Shown here piece after piece: positions 8,210-17,235 of a stretch of DNA of 46,470 nt. Numbering within the stretch: position 1 is the stretch's first letter; each line of letters starts with the position of its first letter. The position numbers and the translations under genes were made by a program. Where the stretch lies: the NCBI GenBank assembly GCA_902524895.1, contig CABZFH010000001.1, forward strand, positions 318,172-364,641, written 5' to 3'. The stretch is from an uncultured Alphaproteobacteria bacterium (GTDB lineage: Bacteria > Pseudomonadota > Alphaproteobacteria > Methylaequorales > Methylaequoraceae). The notes under the pieces were generated by a model that ran no database searches, had not been told where the DNA came from, and was given only the letters and a program-made list of their open reading frames with translations.

Positions 8210-9490
8210 CTAAAGTGTATTCTTTCCTTGTCTGTGAAGAGTGTTTTCTTCACCATTTACAAGATTCCAAAATTGATCCATGTAGTCATCACCAAATCTA
8301 TTAATAGAAAACTTTTTATAATCAAATTTATTTATGTTTTTAGGTCGCTTTAAAATATCTTCTGCTATTGCTTCACCTAAAATAGGTGAGTACTTCATTG
8401 CTTGACCCGAACCAAGTACATGGTACAAGTTGGAAAATTTTGAGTCTTCTCCAAGAATGAATCTTAAATCTGGTGTTATGTCAAAAAAAGATCTGTATCC
8501 AGAAGAATAAACTGTGTTATCAATATTTGAAAATCTTTTTCTGGCAATATCTTCATAGGTTTTGATTTGATTGTAGGCCAAACTTTGATTCATAGGCTCG
8601 TTTAAATACTCTCCTCCATTTACTGCACACAAATCGTTAATGAAATTTTTTGCTATTTCATACACTGATCTTTTCCTCGGCTGATGAGCATGTAACTTAT
8701 TTCCTCTCCACGATCTAAAATAACATAAATTAACATAATCAGCTATAATTGGATATTCATGTTTTATTTGTTTAGGGCTCTCCATCCAATTAACAACTGA
8801 TACAGGTTCGATGGTAACAGGGATTTTGATACCAATTTTTAAAAAAAGTTGGGGACTCCATGCTCCAACAGCATTTACAAAATTTTTTCCACTGAAGTTA
8901 CCATTATTAGTAACACAAGTAGTAACATTATTATCATTAGTTAATATACTCTCAACAGATGTCTTTTCTAATACCTCAACACCATTATATTCTAGTGCAT
9001 CGTAGATCGTAGACCTCAAAATACTTGGATCTATCTGAAGTGCTGCTGGTTCATAATAATAGCTTTCATCTTCATTTATAATCAGGCTCTTACCACACAA
9101 ATCACTCGCTTTTGTATGATCGATTTCGTTGAATTCTATATTTAATGACTTCATTCTTTTTGAAAGTTCTTTCCAAGCTTTATTTTCACCATCTTGGCCT
9201 TTTTTGGCTATCCAAATTGCACCAAATTGTTCAGTTTCCATATCAACTCCCCATATAGATTCTAAATTTTTCCAAAGTTTTGTACTTTCTGAAGCCATCA
9301 ATGATGCATCCTGATCAGCATTAGCTGATCTTACTATTCCAGAATGTCTAGATGATTCTGCCGCACATAGTACAGATTTATCAATAATACAAACCTTTTC
9401 TTTTATATTTAGTTTATTTAGTTTATGTTGTAAGGATATTGCAGTCGCTGCACCTAAACAACCTCCACCAATAACAACGGTATGATACAT
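8210..9490 (-). CDS. FAD-dependent oxidoreductase, D-amino-acid/sarcosine oxidase (DAO) family
   Basis: A 426-residue flavoprotein. The Rossmann dinucleotide site is VVIGGGCLGAATAISL at the N-terminus. An acidic strand end (CIIDKS) and the SSRHSGIVR segment typical of sarcosine/dimethylglycine dehydrogenase relatives follow, and the C-terminal FAD site is NLYHVLGSGQAMKYSPILGEAIAEDI. It probably oxidises a secondary or N-methylated amine or amino acid, in line with the use of such compounds by marine Alphaproteobacteria; the substrate is not evident. A good AGGGAG ribosome-binding site precedes the ATG. No sarcosine oxidase subunit genes (soxDAG) lie nearby, so it is probably monomeric. It is divergent from pabB across 53 bp. 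Confidence 0.85.
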   Translation of the reverse strand: MYHTVVIGGGCLGAATAISLQHKLNKLNIKEKVCIIDKSVLCAAESSRHSGIVRSANADQDASLMASESTKLWKNLESIWGVDMETEQFGAIWIAKKGQDGENKAWKELSKRMKSLNIEFNEIDHTKASDLCGKSLIINEDESYYYEPAALQIDPSILRSTIYDALEYNGVEVLEKTSVESILTNDNNVTTCVTNNGNFSGKNFVNAVGAWSPQLFLKIGIKIPVTIEPVSVVNWMESPKQIKHEYPIIADYVNLCYFRSWRGNKLHAHQPRKRSVYEIAKNFINDLCAVNGGEYLNEPMNQSLAYNQIKTYEDIARKRFSNIDNTVYSSGYRSFFDITPDLRFILGEDSKFSNLYHVLGSGQAMKYSPILGEAIAEDILKRPKNINKFDYKKFSINRFGDDYMDQFWNLVNGEENTLHRQGKNTL

Positions 9491-9543
9491 AATGAATTCT
9501 CCCTATTACTTTTATATGTTATAACAAATAAAAAAAACAAGTT

Positions 9544-10953
9544 ATGAATATACAAAAAAAAAATATTGTAGGTAAAAATCTTTATCTTAGATATCAAAAA
9601 ATTGATACCTCTTTGTTTGAAATGATTAGTTTTTTTGAACTTAATAGAAAAAAATATCCTTTCCTTCTCGAAAGCTCAGCAAAAGGCAACAAATCGGCAA
9701 GATTTTCTATAGTCTTTTGTGACCCCGATACCAGATTAGTGAAAAATAATTTTAATGATTTAAATTTTTTGGAAACTTTTAATAAGTATTGGGAAAACGA
9801 ATGTTTGATTCAAGATCAAGATATTTTAAAGGAAAGAGGAATAGACATACCATTTTTAGGTGGTTGGTTTGTTTACTTAGGCTATGAGTTAATTTATGAA
9901 ATTGAAAATAAGCTAAATATTCCAGATTCTCCTTTTAAATTTCCAACAGCTTTTGCTTCTAGAATAAAGTCAGCTATTATTTTGGATCATATAAAGGAAA
10001 CAATTTATTTTTTTTCAGAAGAATCAAACGAAAGATTAGACGCAATGGAAAAAGATTTTTTTTTGATTTTAAACAATAAGTTTTTTAAAAAAGAAGTTTC
10101 TAATAAAAAAATAGAGCTGATTAAAAAAGGGACAAGCAAAGATCATCAAAAAGATATAAAAAAATGTATAGACTATATTTTTCAGGGTGAAATATTTCAG
10201 GCTAATTTGTCTAGACTTTGGGAGTTCAAAGTTCATGATAAAAACATTGATAGTGAAATTTATAGAGAACTAAAAAAAACAAATCCTTCACCTTTTGCAG
10301 GAATGGTCTTTTTTAATAATAGTTCAATTATAAGTTCATCTCCTGAAAGACTTGTAAGTATCAAAGATTCTATTCTAGAGACAAGACCTATTGCTGGAAC
10401 GAGACCTAGAGGAGGAAGTGGAATATTAGATGTTGAACTATCCAGAGAATTAATCAGCTCAGAGAAGGAAAGGGCCGAACATTTAATGCTAGTTGATTTA
10501 GAGCGTAATGATATTTCGAGAGTATGTAAGTTTGGTACAGTTAAGGTAGATGAAATGATGGTAATTGAATCATATTCACATGTTCATCACATTGTATCAA
10601 ATATTAAAGGTGTTATTAGAAACAATGTAAAGCCAGGACAAGTTATATCAGCAGTGTTTCCAGGAGGTACTATAACAGGATGTCCTAAAGTAAGATGTAT
10701 TGAAATCTTGGGAGAATTGGAAAAAAAAGGGAGAGGTCCTTACACGGGATCATTCGGATATGTCAACCATAATTCAAATCTTGATTTTAATATTCTGATC
10801 AGATCAATGCTAATGGAGGAGGGTAAAATATTTATTAGAGCTGGAGGAGGAATTGTTGCAGATTCAATTCCAGAAAAGGAAACTTTAGAAACTGAAGCAA
10901 AAGTAAATGCTATGCTTGAAGCTCTTCAAAACTTAAGGTCACAATGCGATTAG
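9544..10953 (+). CDS. pabB: Aminodeoxychorismate synthase component I (anthranilate synthase I-like)
   Basis: A 469-residue chorismate-utilising enzyme that would convert chorismate to 4-amino-4-deoxychorismate for folate. Signatures are FAGMVFF, SSSPERLV, PIAGTRPRG (282-290), HLMLVDLERNDISRV, VFPGGTITGCPKVRCIEIL and IRAGGGIVADS. The PabB assignment rests on the immediately downstream pabC, which overlaps by 10 bp, and on the absence of any trp gene nearby. Residue 284 is Ala, as in TrpE, where the well-studied E. coli PabB has a nucleophilic Lys (PIKGT). The LLESS motif (41-45), associated with tryptophan binding in TrpE, is also present. Anthranilate synthase is therefore a real alternative. 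No glutaminase subunit (pabA/trpG) is in the window. Confidence 0.8.
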   Translation: MNIQKKNIVGKNLYLRYQKIDTSLFEMISFFELNRKKYPFLLESSAKGNKSARFSIVFCDPDTRLVKNNFNDLNFLETFNKYWENECLIQDQDILKERGIDIPFLGGWFVYLGYELIYEIENKLNIPDSPFKFPTAFASRIKSAIILDHIKETIYFFSEESNERLDAMEKDFFLILNNKFFKKEVSNKKIELIKKGTSKDHQKDIKKCIDYIFQGEIFQANLSRLWEFKVHDKNIDSEIYRELKKTNPSPFAGMVFFNNSSIISSSPERLVSIKDSILETRPIAGTRPRGGSGILDVELSRELISSEKERAEHLMLVDLERNDISRVCKFGTVKVDEMMVIESYSHVHHIVSNIKGVIRNNVKPGQVISAVFPGGTITGCPKVRCIEILGELEKKGRGPYTGSFGYVNHNSNLDFNILIRSMLMEEGKIFIRAGGGIVADSIPEKETLETEAKVNAMLEALQNLRSQCD

Positions 10954-11807
10954 CCATTATCAATGGAGAATTTAAAGATAAAATTTCTATATTTGATAGA
11001 GGTTTAGCTTATGGTGATGGATTTTTTGAAACTACAGCTTGGAGATCTATTAAAGGAAAAAAAGATTGTAGAGTTGAATTTTGGAATAGACACTTAAAGA
11101 GAATCAAACAAACATGTCAGTTTCTCAATATCAAAATTTCTAATTTTTCGCAGTTAGAAAAAGATAAAAAAAAAATTTTAACTAAAGCTCACAATATTGG
11201 AATGATTGAAGGAGTTTTAAAAATAATAATAACAAGGGGTGAAGGTGGAAGAGGATATAAGTATGAAAAAAATATGAAACCTAATATAATGTTTATTGTT
11301 TCAAATAAGCCTGAATATCCACCAGATTTTTATTCAAATGGCGTAAAAATTAAAATAAGCAAAAGTCCTATTACAATAAATAACTCTCTTGCTGGGTTCA
11401 AACATCTTAATAGATTAGATTCAGTTTTAGCAAGATCAGAATGGGAAGATCATGATGTATTTGATAGTATGTTCCTAGATAATTATAATAATATTATTGA
11501 AGGAACCATGTCGAATTTATTTTTCATAAAAGAAAATGTTTTGTACACCCCATCTATTAATATTTGCGGAATAAAAGGGATAATGAGAGAAGTAGTTATT
11601 GATAAGTGCTGCGAATTCTTTGATGAAATTAAAATTTGCAAGTCGTCCAAAGATTTTTTCTTAAAAGCCGACAGTATTTTTTTAACTAATTCACTGATAA
11701 AAATACTCCCCGTTAAGCAAGTAGAATCAAAAAAGTTTGTTATTGATCAAAGAGTGCTTAAAATTATAAAAAAGTTTGATGATTTAAAATTTCTTGAACT
11801 TAAATAA
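10944..11807 (+). CDS. pabC: Aminodeoxychorismate lyase (class IV PLP aminotransferase fold)
   Basis: A 287-residue PLP enzyme of the branched-chain aminotransferase/PabC fold. It would cleave aminodeoxychorismate to p-aminobenzoate and pyruvate. Visible features are FDRGLAYGDGFFET near the N-terminus, the PLP Lys153 in GFKHLNRLDSVLAR, and EGTMSNLFFI (186-195) as the cofactor-phosphate region. The asparagine-leucine-aspartate string after the Lys is typical of PabC rather than of IlvE or D-amino-acid transaminase. It overlaps pabB by 10 bp and is surely translated with it. Its stop is adjacent to that of ccmI on the opposite strand. Confidence 0.88.
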   Translation: MRLAIINGEFKDKISIFDRGLAYGDGFFETTAWRSIKGKKDCRVEFWNRHLKRIKQTCQFLNIKISNFSQLEKDKKKILTKAHNIGMIEGVLKIIITRGEGGRGYKYEKNMKPNIMFIVSNKPEYPPDFYSNGVKIKISKSPITINNSLAGFKHLNRLDSVLARSEWEDHDVFDSMFLDNYNNIIEGTMSNLFFIKENVLYTPSINICGIKGIMREVVIDKCCEFFDEIKICKSSKDFFLKADSIFLTNSLIKILPVKQVESKKFVIDQRVLKIIKKFDDLKFLELK

Positions 11808-12422
11808 CTAAAAATTTATTTGTGAACTAAGTTCATTAATTATATTCTTATCAATTTTTTTATTTTTTAAGAATTCTATTTCATCTTTGGCTTCATTTTT
11901 CTTTCCCACATCAACATATAGTTTGATAAGCGAAATAACGTTTTTAATATTAGAATTATCAAGCTCTTTAATTTTTTCTCGGATGCTTATTGCATTTGAC
12001 AATTGTGAAACATTTGATTTAAGTTCTGCATATTCTAATAATAAGTCAAGATTATTTGGAAAAAATTTTAGAGATCGTTTATAATAAATATCTGCTTTTT
12101 GAATATAGCCAGATAAAAAACAAGTCTTAGTTAAAATTTTCCAACCTTCAAGATCATTTGGATTTTCTTTAAGTTGAATCTCTAAAAATAGTATTAATTT
12201 TTCTGGATTAATTTTTTTTTCACTATACAAATCATTTTCTAATTTTTTTTTGTAGGAAAAAACTTCTAAATTTGAATTAGTTAAGTAGGTTAAAGTTGTG
12301 ACAGAAAAAATTAATACTGAAAATAAAATTCTTTTTTTGAAATTTAAACCTCGTTCGTTCACATATAATGAAAAAAAAACTGTAATAAATCCAACTATAA
12401 AAATAAAAAACCAAAAATTCAT
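11808..12422 (-). CDS. ccmI: Cytochrome c biogenesis protein CcmI (TPR)
   Basis: A 204-residue protein, last gene of the ccm operon. It has an N-terminal membrane segment (FWFFIFIVGFITVFFSLYV), a second one (ILFSVLIFSVTTLTYLT) and a C-terminal helical part with TPR-like repeats (NPNDLEGWKILTKTCFLSGY, IQKADIYYKRSLKFFPNN). CcmI tethers apocytochrome c through its TPR domain and delivers it to the CcmF/CcmH heme ligase. It is shorter than many CcmI proteins and lacks a large periplasmic extension. Its start overlaps ccmH by 4 bp. Identification leans on both architecture and position. Confidence 0.8.
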   Translation of the reverse strand: MNFWFFIFIVGFITVFFSLYVNERGLNFKKRILFSVLIFSVTTLTYLTNSNLEVFSYKKKLENDLYSEKKINPEKLILFLEIQLKENPNDLEGWKILTKTCFLSGYIQKADIYYKRSLKFFPNNLDLLLEYAELKSNVSQLSNAISIREKIKELDNSNIKNVISLIKLYVDVGKKNEAKDEIEFLKNKKIDKNIINELSSQINF

Positions 12423-12805
12423 TTTTTCTTCTTAAAAAATAGAATTAAAAAGCTAAAAAAGAAGATAAATGGAAAAACCCAAAGAAAAATTGTGTAAAAT
12501 CTTATTGGAGGTTTATACAAAATAAAGTCACCATATCTTGAATGGATAAAATTGATAATTTCTTGATCAGTTTTTCCATTAAGAAGTTCATCTCTAATAA
12601 GTAGCCTTAAATCTTTAGCGATATCTGCATTAGAGTTATTAATATCTTCATTTTGACAAACTAAGCATCTAAGTTCTTTGCTAATACCTTTTGCTCTATT
12701 TTCTAAGATTTGATCTTGAAGGATTTCGTCAGGCTCAATAGCTTTAGTTTCATAATTAATTATAAAAATAACGACAAAAACAATCGTTGTAATTTTATTC
12801 TTCAT
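12419..12805 (-). CDS. ccmH: Cytochrome c-type biogenesis protein CcmH (CcmL type)
   Basis: A 128-residue membrane-anchored thiol oxidoreductase. It has a signal/anchor at the N-terminus, the diagnostic LRCLVCQ motif (45-51, Cys47 and Cys50), the helix NADIAKDLRLLIRDELLNGK and RYGDFILYKPP, and ends in a membrane helix before a KKKK tail. CcmH reduces the CXXCH disulfide of apocytochrome c before heme attachment. The length is that of the short CcmH/CcmL form, with CcmI as a separate gene, as is usual in Alphaproteobacteria. It overlaps ccmG by 11 bp and ccmI by 4 bp. Confidence 0.94.
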   Translation of the reverse strand: MKNKITTIVFVVIFIINYETKAIEPDEILQDQILENRAKGISKELRCLVCQNEDINNSNADIAKDLRLLIRDELLNGKTDQEIINFIHSRYGDFILYKPPIRFYTIFLWVFPFIFFFSFLILFFKKKK

Positions 12806-13316
12806 GTAGTTTATTAATAATTTTTTTTATTTTTGGTAATTCTCTTTCCATAATTGGTCCTATGTGTTTATATCTTATTGTACCTCTTTTATCGATAATA
12901 AAAGTTTCTGGCAAACCATATACACCCCAAATAATTCCAGTCTTTCCCTTAGGATCATCTACAATAGCGTTATAAGGATTACCTAAATTTTTTAAAAATT
13001 TTTCTAAGCTATTATGAGTATCTTTCTTAAGAATTCCATAAATTTTTACTCCATCTATATGATTTAAACGCATTAACTGAGGGTGTTCAATTTTACAAGG
13101 TGGGCACCAGGACGCAAAAAAATTTACTATTTTTACCTCATCGGCTATTAAGCTTAATGAATCGAAAGACTTTTTAGAAGGTATTGAAATGGATTCAAAA
13201 TTTGGGATCTTTTGGTTAATTAATGTCGACGGTACTTCACGAGGATTTTTAGATAAACCTACAACCAAAGCATACACTGTACAAATTAAAAATAATAACG
13301 CAAAAAAAAATTTCAT
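12795..13316 (-). CDS. ccmG: Thiol:disulfide interchange protein CcmG/DsbE
   Basis: A 173-residue membrane-tethered periplasmic thioredoxin. It has an N-terminal anchor (FFFALLFLICTVYALVVGL), then a thioredoxin fold with active site SWCPPC (Cys71, Cys74) and the GVYGLPETFIID segment that holds the cis-Pro loop and is typical of CcmG. It passes reductant to CcmH and apocytochrome c during cytochrome c assembly. It overlaps ccmF by 4 bp at its start and ccmH by 11 bp at its end. No unusual features. Confidence 0.95.
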   Translation of the reverse strand: MKFFFALLFLICTVYALVVGLSKNPREVPSTLINQKIPNFESISIPSKKSFDSLSLIADEVKIVNFFASWCPPCKIEHPQLMRLNHIDGVKIYGILKKDTHNSLEKFLKNLGNPYNAIVDDPKGKTGIIWGVYGLPETFIIDKRGTIRYKHIGPIMERELPKIKKIINKLHEE

Positions 13317-15253
13317 ACTTTTCTATATGATTTAAGCAAGGAAATCATACCTCCTGATGCCATAAAAAAAACACCTGCCCAAATCCATATGATAAATGGG
13401 TTAAACCAAATTCGAGTTGTCCAAGATTGAAAATCATTAAATGATTCATTTCTTTCACCAATTGCTATATATATGTCACCAAAAAAAGTAGAGTGTATCG
13501 CAGCTTCTGTAGTCACCTGTTTTCCAGTATTATAATATCTTTTTTCAGGATAAAGGTTTTTAATGAATTCGTCATTTTTATAAACTTTAAAGGTTGCATA
13601 ATCCGATCTGTAATTATCAATGAGTTTATTTTCTATATTATTAAATTCTATTTCATAACCATGTACTTTTATAAATTCTCCTAATTTTTGGAATTGGATT
13701 TTTTCTTCTTTTAAAACTGAACCTCCAGTTGCACCAATTATAACTAACGCGACACCAATGTGTGCAATAGCTTGCGCAAAAATTTTTGAAGGTAATTTCC
13801 AAAACCCCTTTTGTTTTTTTTTGAATCTTAAGAGGGAATTATAAAAAATTTCAAATAAAGAACTTACAATTAGCCAAATTGCTAGTGTGAAAGAGACAAT
13901 TGAAACAACTGGACCTTGATTTTCGAAGTACCAGTAGATTAGTGTTATTATAAACAAAAAAATTACCAGTGGTTTTAACCTATTGAAAACTTTCAATATA
14001 TCATCACGACCCCATTTTAGAAACGGTCCAAGAATCATACCTAAAATTAATGGTCCGACAAAAGGTATAATTACTGCGTTAAAAAAAGGCGCCCCTACAG
14101 AAATTTTTTTATTGAAAAATGCATCAGATATTAAAGGATAGATTGTTCCTAAAAGAATTGTCGCAGAGATAGTGACCATGAAAATATTATTTAATGAAAT
14201 CGCTCCTTCTTTGGAGAGAATTTCAATATTCTTATTATCAAGAAAATTTTTGTAATTTTTTACAAAAATAAAAATTCCAAATCCAAAAATTGAAAGTAAA
14301 AGTAGTAATATGAACAAACCTCTTCCAGGGTCGTTTGCAAATGCGTGAACTGAAACCAGCACACCAGATCTGACTAAGAATGTCCCTAATAGACTTAAAG
14401 AGAAAGTAATTATACTTAAAAGTATTGTCCAAGTTACCAAAGTTTCTTTTTTTTCTACAACTAAGATTGAATGTAATAAAGCAGTAGCAGTCAACCAAGG
14501 AAGAAGTGATGCATTTTCAACAGGATCCCAAAACCAAAATCCACCCCACCCTAATTCATAATAAGCCCACCAGCTTCCCAGACCGATTCCAATTGTCAAA
14601 AAAATCCATGACATAAAGATCCATGGTTTCATTAAGGCTATAAAATCTTTGTTACATTTTTTTTTAATTAGCAGACCAACAGCCATTGAGTATACTATCG
14701 AAAAGCCAACGTAACCTAGATATAAAAAAGGGGGATGAATGGCTAAACCAGGATCTTGAAGTAACGGATTTAAATCACTTCCCTCAATTTTAGGTGGAAA
14801 AATTCTTTCGAAAGGGTTCGAAGTTACAATTACAAACAAACCAATTAGAAAGCACAAACAACCTTGAATTGAAAGAATAATATTTTTGAGGTCTATATTC
14901 TTTAATTTATGCTTAGAAAATATAAAACCAAAGAGAGTCATAACTAATAACCATAAAAGAATTGACCCTTCATGATTACCCCATACACCAGTCATTTTAT
15001 AAATTAATGGTAATTCGCTATTAGAATTTTTTACCGTAATTTCCAGAGAAAAATCTGAAACGACGAAAGCATAAGTTAAACATATAAAAGAAAGAAAAGT
15101 GCTAAAAAAAACTATATCAGCGCACTTATCAATTCTGATAAATTCTCCAGTTTTGTTTTTAATAAAATTTTCTAAGATAGGTTGGCAAAACTGAAAAAAA
15201 CTAAATACGATTGTTAGTACTAAAAAAATATAACCAAATTCAACTACCATCAT
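13313..15253 (-). CDS. ccmF: Heme lyase subunit CcmF
   Basis: A 646-residue, multi-span integral membrane protein and the core of the cytochrome c heme ligase. The tryptophan-rich heme-handling WWD signature WGGFWFWDPVEN is at 236-247, with the conserved His in AIHPPFLYLGYVGF (His173) and further His in LLHSILVVEKK and LVSVHAFANDPGR. The long periplasmic loop near the C-terminus (KLGEFIKVHGYEIEFNN onward) and the final anchor helix are both present, so the gene is full length. ccmE overlaps its start by 14 bp and ccmG its end by 4 bp. Confidence 0.97.
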   Translation of the reverse strand: MMVVEFGYIFLVLTIVFSFFQFCQPILENFIKNKTGEFIRIDKCADIVFFSTFLSFICLTYAFVVSDFSLEITVKNSNSELPLIYKMTGVWGNHEGSILLWLLVMTLFGFIFSKHKLKNIDLKNIILSIQGCLCFLIGLFVIVTSNPFERIFPPKIEGSDLNPLLQDPGLAIHPPFLYLGYVGFSIVYSMAVGLLIKKKCNKDFIALMKPWIFMSWIFLTIGIGLGSWWAYYELGWGGFWFWDPVENASLLPWLTATALLHSILVVEKKETLVTWTILLSIITFSLSLLGTFLVRSGVLVSVHAFANDPGRGLFILLLLLSIFGFGIFIFVKNYKNFLDNKNIEILSKEGAISLNNIFMVTISATILLGTIYPLISDAFFNKKISVGAPFFNAVIIPFVGPLILGMILGPFLKWGRDDILKVFNRLKPLVIFLFIITLIYWYFENQGPVVSIVSFTLAIWLIVSSLFEIFYNSLLRFKKKQKGFWKLPSKIFAQAIAHIGVALVIIGATGGSVLKEEKIQFQKLGEFIKVHGYEIEFNNIENKLIDNYRSDYATFKVYKNDEFIKNLYPEKRYYNTGKQVTTEAAIHSTFFGDIYIAIGERNESFNDFQSWTTRIWFNPFIIWIWAGVFFMASGGMISLLKSYRKV

Positions 15254-15692
15254 TATTATCCTTAAGTAATTGCATTTTTTTTATTTCCGGTGGCATGTAA
15301 TTTTCATCATGTTTAGCTAAGACTTTACTTGCTAGAAAAATTTGATTTTTAAAAATTCCTTCTACCACTACTCCTTGCTCTTCTTTAAATAAATCTGGAA
15401 GAATACCAATATAATTTACTTGAACAGAATTTTCAAAATCAGTAATTTCAAAATTTATTTTTTCCAATTTTTCATTATCTCTCATTATTAATTCTCTTTT
15501 TACACTTCCCTTTGATACCATCCCACCTACCCTAATCTTTTCGGTTTTTGAAGTTTTACTCTCATTGATCTCAGTTGGCGAATAAAAGTAAATTAAGTTT
15601 TCTCTTAAATTTAAAAACAATAAGATACAACCCAGAAAAAAGGTTGCCAATAAAGAGGTTATTAACACTAATCTTTTATTTTTAGCTTTCAT
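15240..15692 (-). CDS. ccmE: Heme chaperone CcmE
   Basis: A 150-residue periplasmic heme carrier with one N-terminal anchor (LVLITSLLATFFLGCILLFL) and an OB-fold domain (RVGGMVSKGSVKRE; VNYIGILPDLFKEEQGVVVEG). The covalent heme-binding motif HxxxY is intact as His128 and Tyr132 in LAKHDENYMPPE. It takes heme from the CcmC/CcmD complex and hands it to CcmF. ccmD overlaps its start by 11 bp. Confidence 0.95.
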   Translation of the reverse strand: MKAKNKRLVLITSLLATFFLGCILLFLNLRENLIYFYSPTEINESKTSKTEKIRVGGMVSKGSVKRELIMRDNEKLEKINFEITDFENSVQVNYIGILPDLFKEEQGVVVEGIFKNQIFLASKVLAKHDENYMPPEIKKMQLLKDNNDGS

Positions 15693-15849
15693 ATTTTTTC
15701 TTAATATCAGTATATTCTTTAATAGCCTTTTTCTCTTTAATATGAGAACTGATCTTTAAAAATAAAAGTCCAAAAAAACATATTAGATATGATGAACATA
15801 CATAAGTAATATATTTATCAGAATTCAAAAATGTTAAAAAATTTTCCAT
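15682..15849 (-). CDS. ccmD: Heme exporter protein CcmD (small membrane protein)
   Basis: A 55-residue reading frame between ccmC and ccmE that is easy to miss because of its length. It starts at the ATG at 15849 (MENFLTFLNSDKYITYV), has a single hydrophobic segment (about residues 14-32) and ends with a charged Lys/Glu-rich tail (KEKKAIKEYTDIKKKYES). Size, topology and position match CcmD, which holds CcmE to CcmC and helps release holo-CcmE from the CcmAB complex. It follows ccmC by 7 bp and overlaps ccmE by 11 bp. CcmD sequences are poorly conserved, so the call rests mainly on synteny and architecture. Confidence 0.85.
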   Translation of the reverse strand: MENFLTFLNSDKYITYVCSSYLICFFGLLFLKISSHIKEKKAIKEYTDIKKKYES

Positions 15850-15856
15850 TTTATAA

Positions 15857-16573
15857 TTAAAAGTTTGATTTTATGATTTCAATCTTACGAACTATAATTT
15901 CTGTTGAAATTCTAGTTAACATAATTGAAAGAAAAATTAAAAAAAATGAAATAGCCATAAAGAATAAAGGAGTAAGCATTTCAGAATCAATTGAAGGAGA
16001 ATCTAACTTCATTATGCTGGCTGGTTGATGCAATGTGTTCCACCAGTCAACAGACCATTTTATAATTGGTAAGTTTACTATTCCAACTAAAGTCAGTATA
16101 GCTGCATTCTTATCACCCTTTCTATAATCTTCATAAGAGTTTGAAACAATCATATGACCAATATAAATGAAAAATAGGATAAGTTCAGATGTAAGTCTGG
16201 CATCCCACACCCACCATGTCCCCCATGTAGGCTTTCCCCAAATAGAACCAGTAATTAAAGTTATAAAAGTGTAAGTTGCACCAATTGGTGCACAGGATCT
16301 AGAAATTATATCAGCTAATGAATGTTTATAAACCAAAGAAACAAAACTACAAATAGCCATTACAACATAAATTTGTAGTGAAAGCCACGCTGCTGGCACA
16401 TGAATATACATTATTCTCACACTTTCGCCCTGTAGATAGTCGGGAGGAGATTTAAAGAAAGAAAAAAATAATCCGATAAACAGAAACATTACAGATCCAT
16501 AAGAAACCCACGGATAAATTCTCTTAGAAAATTTCTGAAATTTATTAGGACTAGATAGATTAAAAAAATTCAA
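15857..16573 (-). CDS. ccmC: Heme exporter protein CcmC
   Basis: A 238-residue, six-helix membrane protein carrying the WWD domain WGKPTWGTWWVWDARLTSE (112-130) and the conserved His in YIHVPAAW (His58). A second conserved His lies near the periplasmic segment WWNTLHQPASI. CcmC loads heme onto CcmE. It overlaps ccmB by 4 bp. Length and motifs are canonical; nothing is missing. Confidence 0.96.
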   Translation of the reverse strand: MNFFNLSSPNKFQKFSKRIYPWVSYGSVMFLFIGLFFSFFKSPPDYLQGESVRIMYIHVPAAWLSLQIYVVMAICSFVSLVYKHSLADIISRSCAPIGATYTFITLITGSIWGKPTWGTWWVWDARLTSELILFFIYIGHMIVSNSYEDYRKGDKNAAILTLVGIVNLPIIKWSVDWWNTLHQPASIMKLDSPSIDSEMLTPLFFMAISFFLIFLSIMLTRISTEIIVRKIEIIKSNF

Positions 16574-17235
16574 TTATTTAACTCCTTAAAGGCAATTCTG
16601 CCCACAAACAATGTTAATGGTAATGTAATTAAAAAAATTGCAATTAAAATAAAAAAGTTTTGAAATGGTTTTGTTGATTCAAAAAATGTTTCAGCTGCAC
16701 CAACTCCAAAAATTAAAATTGGAATAATAAAGGGTAGTATCAAAATTGTTAACATAATTTTACTACTGTTAGACTGGATTGTAACTAAAGTTCCAATTAT
16801 TGAGAGTAATATTAAACTAGGACTACTAAGAAAAATCGCAATTAGCTGAATATAGATTTCTTTCAATTTAATACCTAGCACAATTCCAACAAAAGGAAAA
16901 AAAAGAAGTATAGGAAAAATTAAGAAAACCCATATAGTAAGAGTTTTTGTAATAATAATTAAGTCTGATGAAAATCCTAACAAAACCAATTCCTTGAGAC
17001 TTCCATCTAAATGATCTTTTAAAAAAAATTGTTCAACGCTTAAAAGTAAAGTAAAAATGAAAAGAACCCATATAATTGATGAACCTATATTTAATTCAGT
17101 TATGCTTGCACCTCCTATCGATATTGTAAAAATTGTAATTCCAAGTACAAAAAATAAAAGGCAAATTATTAAGCTATGAGTATTTTTAAAACTTAAAAAA
17201 AATTCTCTAAATAATAAACTTTTAAACTTTCTCAT
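16570..17235 (-). CDS. ccmB: Heme exporter protein CcmB (ABC permease)
   Basis: A 221-residue, six-helix ABC transporter permease of the CcmB family. It begins MRKFKSLLFREFFLSFKNTH, followed by hydrophobic spans. The loop VEQFFLKDHLDGSLKELVLLG is a strong CcmB match (family pattern F-x-D-x-x-DG-x-LE-x-L). With CcmA it forms the ATPase that releases holo-CcmE from CcmC/CcmD. It overlaps ccmA and ccmC by 4 bp each, so the three are translated as one unit. Confidence 0.93.
   Translation of the reverse strand: MRKFKSLLFREFFLSFKNTHSLIICLLFFVLGITIFTISIGGASITELNIGSSIIWVLFIFTLLLSVEQFFLKDHLDGSLKELVLLGFSSDLIIITKTLTIWVFLIFPILLFFPFVGIVLGIKLKEIYIQLIAIFLSSPSLILLSIIGTLVTIQSNSSKIMLTILILPFIIPILIFGVGAAETFFESTKPFQNFFILIAIFLITLPLTLFVGRIAFKELNN

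Noticed and set aside
14238-14498. Second minus-strand frame inside ccmF
   Set aside because: It is the +1 shadow of ccmF, rich in Phe, Cys and Trp from misread membrane-segment codons.
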